Shown: piece by piece, positions 1-8,878 of the stretch
How the letters are laid out: the number at the start of each line of letters is the position of its first letter
Position numbering within the stretch: position 1 is the first letter of the stretch
DNA from: Phycisphaerae bacterium
Lineage (GTDB): Bacteria; Planctomycetota; Phycisphaerae; Phycisphaerales; Phycisphaeraceae
Direction: 5' to 3'
Length of the DNA stretch: 59,915 bases
NCBI GenBank assembly: GCA_030426385.1
Contig: JAUHYI010000019.1
Location: forward strand, 1-59,915
Program-made: the position numbers and the translations under genes
Notes under the pieces: model-generated
The model's input: only the letters and a program-made list of their open reading frames with translations
Databases searched by the model: none
Told to the model about the DNA's origin: nothing

Positions 1-1
1 G

Positions 2-121
2 GCCAGACATCGCGACGTGAAAGAGCTGTGGGGTGACACGCAAAGATTGATGGACACCATCACCCCGACCGACGCGATCCACTTCTTCTGGCACTGTGGA
101 TACACGCTAGGGAAAAGGTGA
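2..121 (+). pseudogene. C-terminal end of IS630-family transposase (cut by window edge)
   Basis: An open frame enters from the left edge and stops with TGA at 119-121. It reads about 39 residues, including a run resembling DTITPTDAIHFFWHCGY near the end. IS630/Tc1-mariner-type transposases commonly end with a short helix followed by an aromatic-rich F-x-H-C-G-Y tail, which this matches. The catalytic DDE region would lie outside the window, so whether the gene is intact cannot be judged. A dispersed hairpin repeat begins about 10 bases after the stop. It could be the right end of the element or an independent repeat. Confidence 0.55.
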
Positions 122-130
122 AAACGCTCT

Positions 131-245
131 AATACGGATTACGATCAATACTCGCCCGTAGATTTTTATTAGCTCCCGGTGAATACCGGGAGTTTGTGTG
201 AAGGGAAAATTGAGGCCGCGCGAATTTTTAATGGGATGGGTATCA
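131..245. repeat. Dispersed hairpin repeat, copy 1
   Basis: First of three related copies (others at about 26583 and 53995). The core is a perfect 8-bp stem at 173-180 and 185-192 with loop GAAT, preceded by a conserved AT-rich stretch (TACG...GACGAT.AATACT type) and followed by TTTGTGTGA, a purine block, CCGCGCGA, TTTTT and GGGATGGGTAT. It lies between the transposase end and the 3' end of nuoN, a convergent gene pair. No open frame is shared by the copies, so it is probably a non-coding repeat. A REP/MITE-like element or a bidirectional terminator are both possible. Confidence 0.75.
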
Positions 246-294
246 CGCGCGTGTTATTTATCAGGATTGGTATCCCGCGTGCGGGTTAAGCGCT

Positions 295-2175
295 TTAAAC
301 CGCAGGTACATCAGGCGTAGCAATAGCCTTGCTATCGGATGTGGGGTCGGGCGTAATGTCGGGCAGGATGGCCGGCAAAGATGAGGTGGGCGATGGCAAG
401 GGGGATGATCCGGGTGCGGGCAAATTGTTTGGGTATTCGGCTGTCTCGATGACGGGCGTAGGCGTGGTGCTGCGGCCGACCGCGTTCATTGAGGCATTGA
501 CGAGCCAACCGCTGGCAACGCCTAACCACAAGGCTGCGCCGACGGCGACGAATGCGGCAGATCGACGGGCGAGGATGGGGACCACAATCTGGGCCAGTGG
601 ATAACCGAAGAACGGGCCGATTCTGTCGACGACCGGTTTGGCATCGGCCGGTTCGGGAATGTGTTCGAACTGACCATGCTCGTGGCCGAAGAAACATGCG
701 TGGAACAGTCGCAGGTAGTAGGCGGCGGAGACCGCGCTATTGACCACCGCGATGATGACCAGAATGATAAAGCCCGCGTCCATGGCAGTACTGAACAGGA
801 ACAGTTTGCCCACGAAGCCAACCATCGGAGGCAGGCCGATCATGGACATGGTAGCCAACAACATGGTGCCGGACAGGAACGGATGACGATTGCTCAGGCC
901 ATCAAGGTCCTCGTAGGTTTCAGCCTCTTCGCCGTTGACCTGTAGACAACCGATGACTGCGAACACAGCGATGGTGGCCAGGCCATAGGCGACGAGATAG
1001 AACAACACGCCTGACACGCCGTCGGCATGGCCTTCGGGATGGTTGCCCAGCCCTGCGGTGAGTCCGACGAGCATGTATCCGGAGTGCGCGATGGAGCTGT
1101 AAGCCAGCATGCGTTTGACGTTGTTTTGCAGTAGGGCCAGGATGTTGCCGAGTGTCATGGTGGCCGCGGCCATGATCCAGATCAGGCCTGTGATGGGTTC
1201 GACGCCCATGATGGGTTGGTTGTTTTCAGGAATGATCAGGCCGAGCAGGACGATCAGCGAGATGAAGCCCGCGGCTTTGGGTACGAACGCCAGATACGCG
1301 GTGACGCCGACGTTGGCACCTTGATAGACATCAGCGACATAGAAGTGCATGGGAAACGCTGCGATTTTAAACGCGACGCCCAGCAGCGACAGCAGCAAGC
1401 CGGTGATGAACATCGGCGAAGCACCATTGGTCATCACGTATTGATGGATCAGGCCCAGATCGGTGTGGCCGGTGGCACCATAGATCAGTGCGAATCCATA
1501 GAGAAATACCGCGGCTGACAATGCGCCCAGGAAGAAATATTTGACGCCTGCCTCTTGGGCTTCGATGCGATCGCGGGCGGTGGCAACCAGAACATAGGTT
1601 GGCAAGCTGGTCAGTTCCAATGCCAGGAACAGCCAGACCAGATCGTCAGCACCGCCGCAGAGCATGGCCCCCGCGAGACTGAGTAGAAAAAACGCGAAAA
1701 ATTCACCGCGCACCACTTGCCCGGGATCGAAATCAGGCCGGTCAATTTCATTGCGATGCGTGACCGCCAGGGTCTCAGGAATTTGCGCAGCGACCAGCAA
1801 TAGCACCAGGCCGGTCAGGGCGAACATGATTTTGACGTATTGGCCCATGCCCGCACTGATCATGCTGTGAGCATCCGGACGGGCAGGTTCATAGGCTGCG
1901 ATCAGTGCCGCCACAGCCAGACCCAACGCGGAGATCCACCAGGTCATGCGTCGCATCTGTACGTGCTTGGCCATGCCGACAAACAGGCTGAGCGTCGCGG
2001 CAATACATAGTGTGATTTCGGGCCAGATGCCGTTGAGCTTGGCAACCATCCCACCGCCTAGGTTGGCCCCGGCATTCATTAGCCCGTCGGTTCCAGCTTG
2101 ACTGCTGGCTGTGCCGATCACGGTGGCGAGTGTGTCGAAAAAAGCGAGATTCAGGTACGGGTCAAAATTTATCAT
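295..2175 (-). CDS. nuoN: NADH-quinone oxidoreductase subunit N
   Basis: Antiporter-like membrane subunit of respiratory complex I that couples quinone reduction to proton pumping. The 626-residue product has about 14 hydrophobic segments and the family signature NNVKRMLAYSSIAHSGYM in the central Proton_antipo_M domain. An earlier helix reads LALELTSLPTYVLVA and carries the conserved membrane Glu. It is longer than typical NuoN (about 480-500) because of an N-terminal leader and a Pro/Ser/Thr-rich C-terminal tail of about 60 residues that looks disordered. The start ATG overlaps the nuoM stop by 3 bases (ATGA), so the two genes are translationally coupled. It is the last gene of the minus-strand nuoJKLMN cluster, and repeat copy 1 lies just past its stop. 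Confidence 0.95.
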   Translation of the reverse strand: MINFDPYLNLAFFDTLATVIGTASSQAGTDGLMNAGANLGGGMVAKLNGIWPEITLCIAATLSLFVGMAKHVQMRRMTWWISALGLAVAALIAAYEPARPDAHSMISAGMGQYVKIMFALTGLVLLLVAAQIPETLAVTHRNEIDRPDFDPGQVVRGEFFAFFLLSLAGAMLCGGADDLVWLFLALELTSLPTYVLVATARDRIEAQEAGVKYFFLGALSAAVFLYGFALIYGATGHTDLGLIHQYVMTNGASPMFITGLLLSLLGVAFKIAAFPMHFYVADVYQGANVGVTAYLAFVPKAAGFISLIVLLGLIIPENNQPIMGVEPITGLIWIMAAATMTLGNILALLQNNVKRMLAYSSIAHSGYMLVGLTAGLGNHPEGHADGVSGVLFYLVAYGLATIAVFAVIGCLQVNGEEAETYEDLDGLSNRHPFLSGTMLLATMSMIGLPPMVGFVGKLFLFSTAMDAGFIILVIIAVVNSAVSAAYYLRLFHACFFGHEHGQFEHIPEPADAKPVVDRIGPFFGYPLAQIVVPILARRSAAFVAVGAALWLGVASGWLVNASMNAVGRSTTPTPVIETAEYPNNLPAPGSSPLPSPTSSLPAILPDITPDPTSDSKAIATPDVPAV

Positions 2176-3977
2176 GGTGACACCCCCGCGATGTGATGGG
2201 TAGCCACGGATTGTATGGTCATGGTGTCGGATGCGACCGGGGTTGCGAATCGGGTTGCATCGGCGCTGAGGGTATGGATGGTCATCGTGTTATCAGGGGT
2301 CACGTTAAATTTCATCGCTGCATCGATCGTATCTGTCGCATCAATCGTCTCGATCGGGTTATTCGTATTACTCGCATCTTTTTCAAGATTGGCTCGCTCC
2401 GCGCGTTGCTGTTCCAACGCCGTTTGCACAGGGCGCGTCAGCGTTTCAATAGGAGCCGCCAAACTTTGTAACAATGGTTTGGGATATAGACCCAGGTACA
2501 AGCACAACACCGCCAGCGGGATCAGCGTGCCAATTTCACGCGGCGTCAGGTCTGCAATTTTCGCTGCCGGGGCGATCACGTGGCCACCCTTGTCGGTCTG
2601 TTCGGTACTAGGCAATTTCAAGGGACCGAACACGACGCGACCGACCATGTACAACAAATACATCGCGGCGAAGATCATGCCAATACCCGCGACGATCGCA
2701 TACGGCGGGCCTAACACATCGCGAGCGGTAAACGCTCCGACGAGGCACAGAAACTCACTGATAAAACCATTCAAGCCCGGCAATCCCACGCTTGCCAAGG
2801 TGAAGAATACCGTGAACCCGCCCCAGATCGGCATCGCTCGGATCAGCCCGCTCATCTGGTTCATGTCACGCGTGTGGAATCGTTCGTACATCATGCCGAT
2901 GCAGATGAATAACGCACCCGTGCTCAGGCCGTGGTTGATCATGTAGGTGACCGAGCCAGCCACGCCAGTGGCATTGAATGCGAACATCCCCATCACGCAA
3001 AAGCCCATGTGCGAGACGGACGAATACGCGACCAGTTTCTTGATGTCACTTTGCACCCAGCAAATCAAGGCCGTGTACAGAATGCCGATGATCGCCAGCA
3101 CCGTGATGTATGGTGCAATCACAATCGCGGCCAAGGGACACATGGGCAAGGCGAATCGCAAAATGCCATACGTGCCCAGTTTCAACAACACCGCCGCCAG
3201 GTCGACGCTGCCTGCCATGGGTGCTTCGGTGTGCGCCAGTGGCAGCCAGGTGTGAACCGGGAACAAGGGCACCTTGGGAGCGAAGCCCGCCAGGAAAGCC
3301 ATCATGACCCAGAACTGTTCGTGATACGACATTTGCTGGGCTGAGGCTGTCAATGCTTTGATGCCGAAGGTCCACTCCCCGCCGTGCAGGTTGGCATGGA
3401 ACCATGCGACATAGATAATCCCCACCAGCGTGATCATCGAGCCGGCAAACGTGTACAGGAAAAACATTTTTGCGGCTTGCAATCGACGCGATGAACCCCA
3501 GATACCGATCAGGAAAAACATCGGAATCAAGGTGAATTCAAAACAGACGTAGAAAAAGATGATGTCGGTGGCCAGAAACACGCCGATCATCGCTGCTTCC
3601 AACATCAACAGCCAGATGTGGAATTCCGCGATGCGTTTGACCACAGCCGACCACGACGCGATCGTGATCAGGGGCATCATCAACGAGGTCAGCATGACCA
3701 GGCACAGCGAAATCGAATCGTAGCCGAACCCGAATTCCAGCCCGAGGTTTTCTGCCCAGGGAATGGTGACCAGCGTTTCAAACGATCCGCCGGTGGACCA
3801 GTCGAAATTGATCGCGATGATTGCCGTGATGGCCAAGCCGATCAACGACCATAGCAACGCCATGGCGCGCACCAGCTTGTGAGCCACGTGCTGAACGATC
3901 AACAGACTCATCGCGCCGAGCACGGGGACGATGACCTGAAATGGAACGAGTTTCTCAATCAAACCTGAATTTCCCAA
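2172..3977 (-). CDS. nuoM: NADH-quinone oxidoreductase subunit M
   Basis: Second antiporter-like proton-pumping subunit of complex I, in the inner membrane. The 601-residue protein has about 14 transmembrane helices. Family motifs are FEFTLIPMFFLIGIWG (helix 5, conserved Glu) and QSDIKKLVAYSSVSHMG (helix 8, conserved Lys). The last 110 residues or so after the final helix are Thr/Ala/Asp-rich and not typical of the family. The longest frame starts with TTG at 3977 and has no clear ribosome-binding site. The protein begins close to its first helix, so a start much further downstream is unlikely. It is followed by nuoN with an ATGA overlap and separated from nuoL by 128 bases. Confidence 0.95.
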   Translation of the reverse strand: MGNSGLIEKLVPFQVIVPVLGAMSLLIVQHVAHKLVRAMALLWSLIGLAITAIIAINFDWSTGGSFETLVTIPWAENLGLEFGFGYDSISLCLVMLTSLMMPLITIASWSAVVKRIAEFHIWLLMLEAAMIGVFLATDIIFFYVCFEFTLIPMFFLIGIWGSSRRLQAAKMFFLYTFAGSMITLVGIIYVAWFHANLHGGEWTFGIKALTASAQQMSYHEQFWVMMAFLAGFAPKVPLFPVHTWLPLAHTEAPMAGSVDLAAVLLKLGTYGILRFALPMCPLAAIVIAPYITVLAIIGILYTALICWVQSDIKKLVAYSSVSHMGFCVMGMFAFNATGVAGSVTYMINHGLSTGALFICIGMMYERFHTRDMNQMSGLIRAMPIWGGFTVFFTLASVGLPGLNGFISEFLCLVGAFTARDVLGPPYAIVAGIGMIFAAMYLLYMVGRVVFGPLKLPSTEQTDKGGHVIAPAAKIADLTPREIGTLIPLAVLCLYLGLYPKPLLQSLAAPIETLTRPVQTALEQQRAERANLEKDASNTNNPIETIDATDTIDAAMKFNVTPDNTMTIHTLSADATRFATPVASDTMTIQSVATHHIAGVSP

Positions 3978-4105
3978 ACAAACGATGTGAACGAGTCACG
4001 ATGCGATTTGTCATGCTGTCATAAACGATACGAACCAGGCCAAACCATGTTAATCCAACTAGCCACACCCCAGAGGCGTCCCGCGGTTCATGGGATTCAC
4101 AAGAT

Positions 4106-6133
4106 TCATAGCACACTGACAATAATCAGAAATGCCAGAATCGCAATGCCCGCGGCCATGGTCAGACCGTAGCCCTGCAATTGTCCACGTTGCCACGGTT
4201 GAGCGGCGCGTCCCAGCAGTGGGGGGATTGCCGCGATCACCATGACCACGCCGTTGATAATTTTGTCGTCGATCCACCAGAACCCACGAGCCAATGCCCG
4301 CAGCGGCGACACGATCACCGCATCATAAATTTCATCCACATACCATTTGTTTTCCAACAGCGTGACCACGCCCGACAGCCGTGTGGCCCATCGATCCGCC
4401 GCAGCCCGATTTTGCAGATGGAAATACCATGCGATCAAAATGCCCAACAGCGCGATGCAGCCGCTGATCAACTGCATGGCCAAATGCAGGTCCATGCCGA
4501 ATAGCAGGCTGCCGTGGTGGCCATCGCCATGGTCCGCACCATGAGCGCCATGGGCAACATGCGGTGCGGCGGTTGAATGCGATACGTTGTCCACGATCCA
4601 ATGCTGACCCAACACGCCAGCCAACAACGCACCCAAGGCCAACACCACCAACGGCCCATTCATCAACCAAGGCATCTCATGCGGCCCCCCCACATTTTCT
4701 CCTGCATGGCCGTGCGCGTCGTCATGCCCAGTATCCCCATCGTCCCCGTGATGGTCCTCGCCCATCTCAAATTGTTCAGGCCCCATGAACACACGGAACC
4801 ACAATCGGAACGTGTAATACGCGGTGAGCAATGCGGTGACCAGACCGACGATGGCCAGCACGACAAACATCGTGTTGTGGCCATCCAATCCCTGTTGCAG
4901 GGCAGCGGCCAGAATCATGTCCTTGCTGTAAAACCCAGCCAGAAACGGGAACCCTGCCAACGCCAGGCAACCCACAAACATCAACCAGCATGTCACTGGC
5001 ATTTTGTGGCGAAGCCCCGACATTTTTCGCAGGTCCAATTGACCGGCCAACGCGTGCATCACCGAACCAGCGGTCAAGAATAACAATGCTTTGAAAAACG
5101 CATGGGTGAACAGATGGAACACGCCGCCCGCGGTCGACAATGCCCCGACGCCGATGAACATGTAGCCCAGTTGCGAGACAGTTGAATACGCATAAATGCG
5201 TTTGATGTCGTACTGGCACAGCGCGATCGTCGCCGCAAATATCGCCGTCGCACCGCCCACACATGCCACCGTCGGCAACGCATACGGCGACAATTCAAAC
5301 ACCGGCAACATCCGCGCGATCATGTACACGCCCGCTGTTACCATCGTCGCCGCGTGGATCAATGCCGACACCGGCGTTGGGCCTTCCATCGCGTCTGGCA
5401 ACCACACATACAACGGCAACTGCGCCGATTTGCCAAACGCACCGAGCATCAATAGAAACGGAATCCATAGGGTGGCCGTTGATACCGGATAACCCGATTC
5501 CAACATGCCGCGTGCTTGTTCGATGATGCCACCATCGCCTGACATCGTGACGGTGCCGAACGTGGTGTAGCAGAAAAATATCCCTGCGGCGAAACCCAGG
5601 TCGCCGATGCGATTGACAATGAATGCTTTTTTCGCAGCCGCGACGGCTGAGGGCTTGTCGTAGTAGTACCCGATGAGCAGGTACGAACACAGGCCCACAC
5701 CTTCCCAACCCAGATACAGCAGCACGAGATTGTCGGCCAGCACCAGCGTGAGCATGGCAAACACAAACAAACTGACCCCGAAAAAGAAGCGAGCATAGCC
5801 ACGATCGCCACGCATGTAACCAGCGGCATAGATGGCCACCAACGTGCCGATGCCCGTGACGACCATCAGCATGATCATGGTCAGCGGATCAATGAAATAC
5901 GAAAAGTTCGCAACAAAGTCACCCACCACAATCCATTCAAAAGCCGTGGCATGGAGTGTCCCGTGCGTATCCATGCCGTTTATCACCAGCAGACTGCTGA
6001 TAAACGCTGCGAATATGCCGATCACGCAAATCGGCGCGGCATAGTTGCGCAAGGTCGGCTTAAAACAGCACACGCCGCACAACACGGCAGCTAACGCGGG
6101 GAACCAGGAAATCCAAGGAGCTAGGGTTGTCAT
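4106..6133 (-). CDS. nuoL: NADH-quinone oxidoreductase subunit L
   Basis: Distal antiporter-like subunit of complex I, with the long lateral helix expected near the C-terminus. At 675 residues it is slightly longer than the usual 610-650. Motifs seen are LGWEGVGLCSYLLIGYYYD and YDIKRIYAYSTVSQLGYM. Two hydrophilic His/Asp/Gly-rich stretches (about residues 455-482 and 510-540) interrupt the membrane domain. The first contains the residues GENVGG, encoded by a G-rich sequence that recurs in other genes of the window. These stretches may bind metal or simply be tolerated loop insertions. It lies between nuoK (137-base gap) and nuoM (128-base gap) on the same strand. Confidence 0.95.
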   Translation of the reverse strand: MTTLAPWISWFPALAAVLCGVCCFKPTLRNYAAPICVIGIFAAFISSLLVINGMDTHGTLHATAFEWIVVGDFVANFSYFIDPLTMIMLMVVTGIGTLVAIYAAGYMRGDRGYARFFFGVSLFVFAMLTLVLADNLVLLYLGWEGVGLCSYLLIGYYYDKPSAVAAAKKAFIVNRIGDLGFAAGIFFCYTTFGTVTMSGDGGIIEQARGMLESGYPVSTATLWIPFLLMLGAFGKSAQLPLYVWLPDAMEGPTPVSALIHAATMVTAGVYMIARMLPVFELSPYALPTVACVGGATAIFAATIALCQYDIKRIYAYSTVSQLGYMFIGVGALSTAGGVFHLFTHAFFKALLFLTAGSVMHALAGQLDLRKMSGLRHKMPVTCWLMFVGCLALAGFPFLAGFYSKDMILAAALQQGLDGHNTMFVVLAIVGLVTALLTAYYTFRLWFRVFMGPEQFEMGEDHHGDDGDTGHDDAHGHAGENVGGPHEMPWLMNGPLVVLALGALLAGVLGQHWIVDNVSHSTAAPHVAHGAHGADHGDGHHGSLLFGMDLHLAMQLISGCIALLGILIAWYFHLQNRAAADRWATRLSGVVTLLENKWYVDEIYDAVIVSPLRALARGFWWIDDKIINGVVMVIAAIPPLLGRAAQPWQRGQLQGYGLTMAAGIAILAFLIIVSVL
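4685..4704 (-). repeat. G-rich repeat unit inside nuoL
   Basis: On the coding strand this reads GCAGGAGAAAATG followed by TGGGGGGG and is translated as AGENVGG. The resB copy at 37829-37848 shares about 17 of 18 positions. It is one member of the G-rich family described in the findings. Confidence 0.6.
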
Positions 6134-6270
6134 GTAGGGAAATTTCTAATTGCTAATGTCTGTCTGATTTCTAAAATCTGATTTTCATGTCTGCCCCACA
6201 TTCGGGGCAACCGGGGAGAATGGTTGGCCGAGGCCTTACCATCATGCGAACCGGTTCTGGTTATCGAAAA

Positions 6271-6591
6271 CTATCCCGCCATCTGGGCCCAGACCTGCGA
6301 ATCCAATGAACGTTTGCGTCGGAACAATAACACGACCAGCCCCAATGCCATCGCCGATTCTGCTGCTGCGACGGTCAGCAGGAAAATCACGAACGTTTGG
6401 CCGCTCATGTTCATGTGAAATTTACTGAACGCAATCAGCGTAATCGCCACGCCCTGGAACATCATTTCCGTACACAGGAACATGATGATCAGATTGCGTC
6501 GCGTGACAAATCCGATCAATCCCAGGACGAATAAAATCGCCCCGGTCATCAGGAAGTGTCCCAGCGTCACAGCATGCATGGATTCGATCAT
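6271..6591 (-). CDS. nuoK: NADH-quinone oxidoreductase subunit K
   Basis: Small three-helix subunit of the complex I membrane arm, homologous to MrpC. Its length of 106 residues is normal for the family (about 100). The two membrane glutamates of the family are present, in CTEMMFQG (helix 2) and AAAESAMALGL (helix 3), followed by the basic end LLFRRKRS. It lies between nuoJ and nuoL on the minus strand with gaps of 110 and 137 bases, so these genes are probably cotranscribed but not translationally coupled. The gap towards nuoL holds a small GCCCC/GGGGC inverted repeat. Confidence 0.95.
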   Translation of the reverse strand: MIESMHAVTLGHFLMTGAILFVLGLIGFVTRRNLIIMFLCTEMMFQGVAITLIAFSKFHMNMSGQTFVIFLLTVAAAESAMALGLVVLLFRRKRSLDSQVWAQMAG

Positions 6592-6701
6592 GGAAAATTC
6601 AGTTCCGGGGGTCTAATTTGAATGCAGGTCGATACGGGATTTATCATACGAAACGCAGGGGACACTCGCTGAGGCTCACGCCATGTTTTCAACGTGGCTG
6701 G

Positions 6702-7607
6702 CTACGCCTCGGGCGACGTGGGCAAAGTGGGGGAAGTGGTGGGGGGATCATTGAGTGGCACCTGTTGCCTTGCGATGATCACCGCACCCACCAGCGATAC
6801 GAGCAGGATCACACCAGCGAGTTCCAGTCCCAATGGATGCGACTCAAACAAGTCCAGTCCAACCCGTTCGCTGTTATCAATATTGTTAACCGACATGACC
6901 TCAGCCAATCGCGGGTCATCGGTGATATGCGATAGTCGCACTGCTGGCCGATCGGTCAGCACGCTGGTCAGAAGCTGGGCATCGGTGGGCCCGGCCGCTT
7001 CGGGATTCGGAGCAATCGGGGAAAACGCCACGCTGAGCAACACAGCCAGGAGCAGGAATCCCGCGGCACATGCGCCGATGGGCTCACGTGATACGGTTTC
7101 ATATTCTGGTGCTATTTCAATGCCAATGCCGCCGCCTGATCCCGGACCACCCGCTTCACCCGGCTCGGAGGCCAGCATGATCACAAACACATACGTGACC
7201 AGAATCGCACCGCCGTAAATGATCACCATTGCCGCGGCCATGAATTCCGCATCCAATAACAGAAACATGCCTGCCGACGCGAGGATAACCATGACGAACC
7301 ACAAGGCTGAATACACCGGCTTGGTATGGGTGATGACTCGCACGGCGGCCACGATCGCAATCGCACTGAATATGTAGTAATAAACCATCGCGGGCCTGGA
7401 AATGCCCCACGACTCTGCGGCAGGTAATAGCTGCTCGCTCAGCCATAGCCATACGCCCCCCAGACTTGCTGCGCCCAGCAACATGCCGAACCGGGCGGCG
7501 CTGCCGTTACCACCTCCGCCGCCGCGTCCGCTTCGACGCGCACGTGGCAACATCATTGCCATGGCAATGGCCCCTACAAACGATGCTATATATAACCCAT
7601 AGGCCAT
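6702..7607 (-). CDS. nuoJ: NADH-quinone oxidoreductase subunit J
   Basis: Membrane subunit of complex I. The frame opens with TTG at 7631, but the ATG at 7607 (MAYGLYIASF) matches the usual NuoJ start directly at helix 1 and has an AAAGGG stretch about 12 bases upstream, so it is preferred. Helices are visible to about residue 190. The conserved third-helix region is EFMAAAMVIIYGGAILVTYVF, with its Glu-to-Tyr-Gly-Gly pattern. Two Gly/Pro-rich stretches extend the protein to about 300 residues: GEAGGPGSGGGIG in a loop and a Thr/Pro tail encoded by a G-rich tract on the opposite strand. It is the first gene of the nuoJKLMN run; nuoH and nuoI are not in the window. Confidence 0.92.
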   Translation of the reverse strand: MAYGLYIASFVGAIAMAMMLPRARRSGRGGGGGNGSAARFGMLLGAASLGGVWLWLSEQLLPAAESWGISRPAMVYYYIFSAIAIVAAVRVITHTKPVYSALWFVMVILASAGMFLLLDAEFMAAAMVIIYGGAILVTYVFVIMLASEPGEAGGPGSGGGIGIEIAPEYETVSREPIGACAAGFLLLAVLLSVAFSPIAPNPEAAGPTDAQLLTSVLTDRPAVRLSHITDDPRLAEVMSVNNIDNSERVGLDLFESHPLGLELAGVILLVSLVGAVIIARQQVPLNDPPTTSPTLPTSPEA

Positions 7608-7887
7608 AGCTGGCAAAACCCTTTGCGACAAATCGCAGCTAAACTTTCCCTGACCCTCCCGATCATTTTCCGATAGGAACCCAAATTATCCTAACGTCGA
7701 TACAAACCAACGTCTGACAGGATAGGATCGCAGCCTACGCCTTGCAACAATGGCCCATCTTTCCACCATGGGGTCGGGCTGGTTTTCGGTATGCTTAGGT
7801 GGCCAAAATTGACCGATTGGCTACTTCGCTCGCACAACACCGGGAGAGCGCCGGGGCAACCGCAACGTCTTAAATCGGGGAACGCCC

Positions 7888-8793
7888 ATGCAATGTCAAA
7901 CCTGCAACTATGAATTGTGGAATCTCTCGCAGCCCCATTGCCCGGAATGTGGCACTGGCTTCGATCTGCGCGACTATCGTTTTACCCCGGGCACCGTCGC
8001 ATTTGCCTGCCCGCATTGCCAGCATCTGCACGGCGGCCTCGGCGACAGCTATTTGCCCAGCACCGACGATCAGGCCCAGTGCCTCAACTGCAACGCGGTC
8101 ATGACTGTGACTGACATGTCGGTCATCCCCATGGGCGACGGACCGATTCATGCGGAATTTGGTCGATATGAACCAGCGCCCTGGATCAAACGCAAACAGA
8201 TCGGATTCTGGCGGGCGTGGTGGCAGACCTGCGTCATGGCATTGTTCGATCCCCAACAACTGGGCAAACGCATTCCCCAAACCCATGGTTTTGGTGACGC
8301 TTACAAATTCACCACGCTCACCATTTTTTTATCGATGGTATCCACAGCCGTTGTCGGCCTCGTGTTAGTTTTGTTAGCCAATAGCGGGATGAATCAGGGG
8401 CCTACGGCCGTTCAACACTGGAATCAGCAAGTTTTTGCCCAACTGATCCAGCCATTCTTCAGTGTGTTGATACCTCTGTTCATTGTCGCGATTTATGCGG
8501 GGCCGGCTCATTTGTTATTACGCATCACAGGTGGCTGCCGCAAAACATTTCAAACCACAGCCAATTCATTCCTGTACGGACAAGGCACCATGATCATCGG
8601 CATCATTCCCTTGTCCACGTGTAGCTCGGGTGTCGGTTCGATCTGGGCTTTGGTCAGTACCATTTTGATACTGACAGCCAGTCAACGCATCTCCGGCCTG
8701 CGCGCAACCATGGCCGTGCTGTTGCCATTGATCCTGTTATTCATGTGTTGCCTCGGCAGCGCAGCCGCGATGATCGCCTACGTGTTCCCGTGA
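7888..8793 (+). CDS. Zinc-ribbon multi-pass membrane protein, function unknown
   Basis: A 301-residue protein. The N-terminal 75 residues carry four CxxC knuckles (CQTC, CPEC, CPHC, CLNC), consistent with two zinc ribbons in the cytoplasm. The C-terminal half has about five hydrophobic segments, from roughly residue 140 to the end, in a layout like Yip1/YIF1-type membrane proteins. The family assignment is only by architecture. An ATG at 7888 follows a GGGGAA purine stretch. The gene diverges from nuoJ and converges on the GH15 gene. Planctomycetes carry many such zinc-ribbon membrane proteins, and no specific role can be given. Confidence 0.8.
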   Translation: MQCQTCNYELWNLSQPHCPECGTGFDLRDYRFTPGTVAFACPHCQHLHGGLGDSYLPSTDDQAQCLNCNAVMTVTDMSVIPMGDGPIHAEFGRYEPAPWIKRKQIGFWRAWWQTCVMALFDPQQLGKRIPQTHGFGDAYKFTTLTIFLSMVSTAVVGLVLVLLANSGMNQGPTAVQHWNQQVFAQLIQPFFSVLIPLFIVAIYAGPAHLLLRITGGCRKTFQTTANSFLYGQGTMIIGIIPLSTCSSGVGSIWALVSTILILTASQRISGLRATMAVLLPLILLFMCCLGSAAAMIAYVFP

Positions 8794-8878
8794 TCACGTC
8801 ACGCATGGCATGTCATGATGCGGGTTGCACCGACAGGCAAATAATCAAGTCACAGGCGTTCGCGCTGTTTGGCGCTCA

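Noticed and set aside
2215..2946. Plus-strand open frame opposite nuoM (about 243 codons)
   Set aside because: Antisense to a clear nuoM with no family features.
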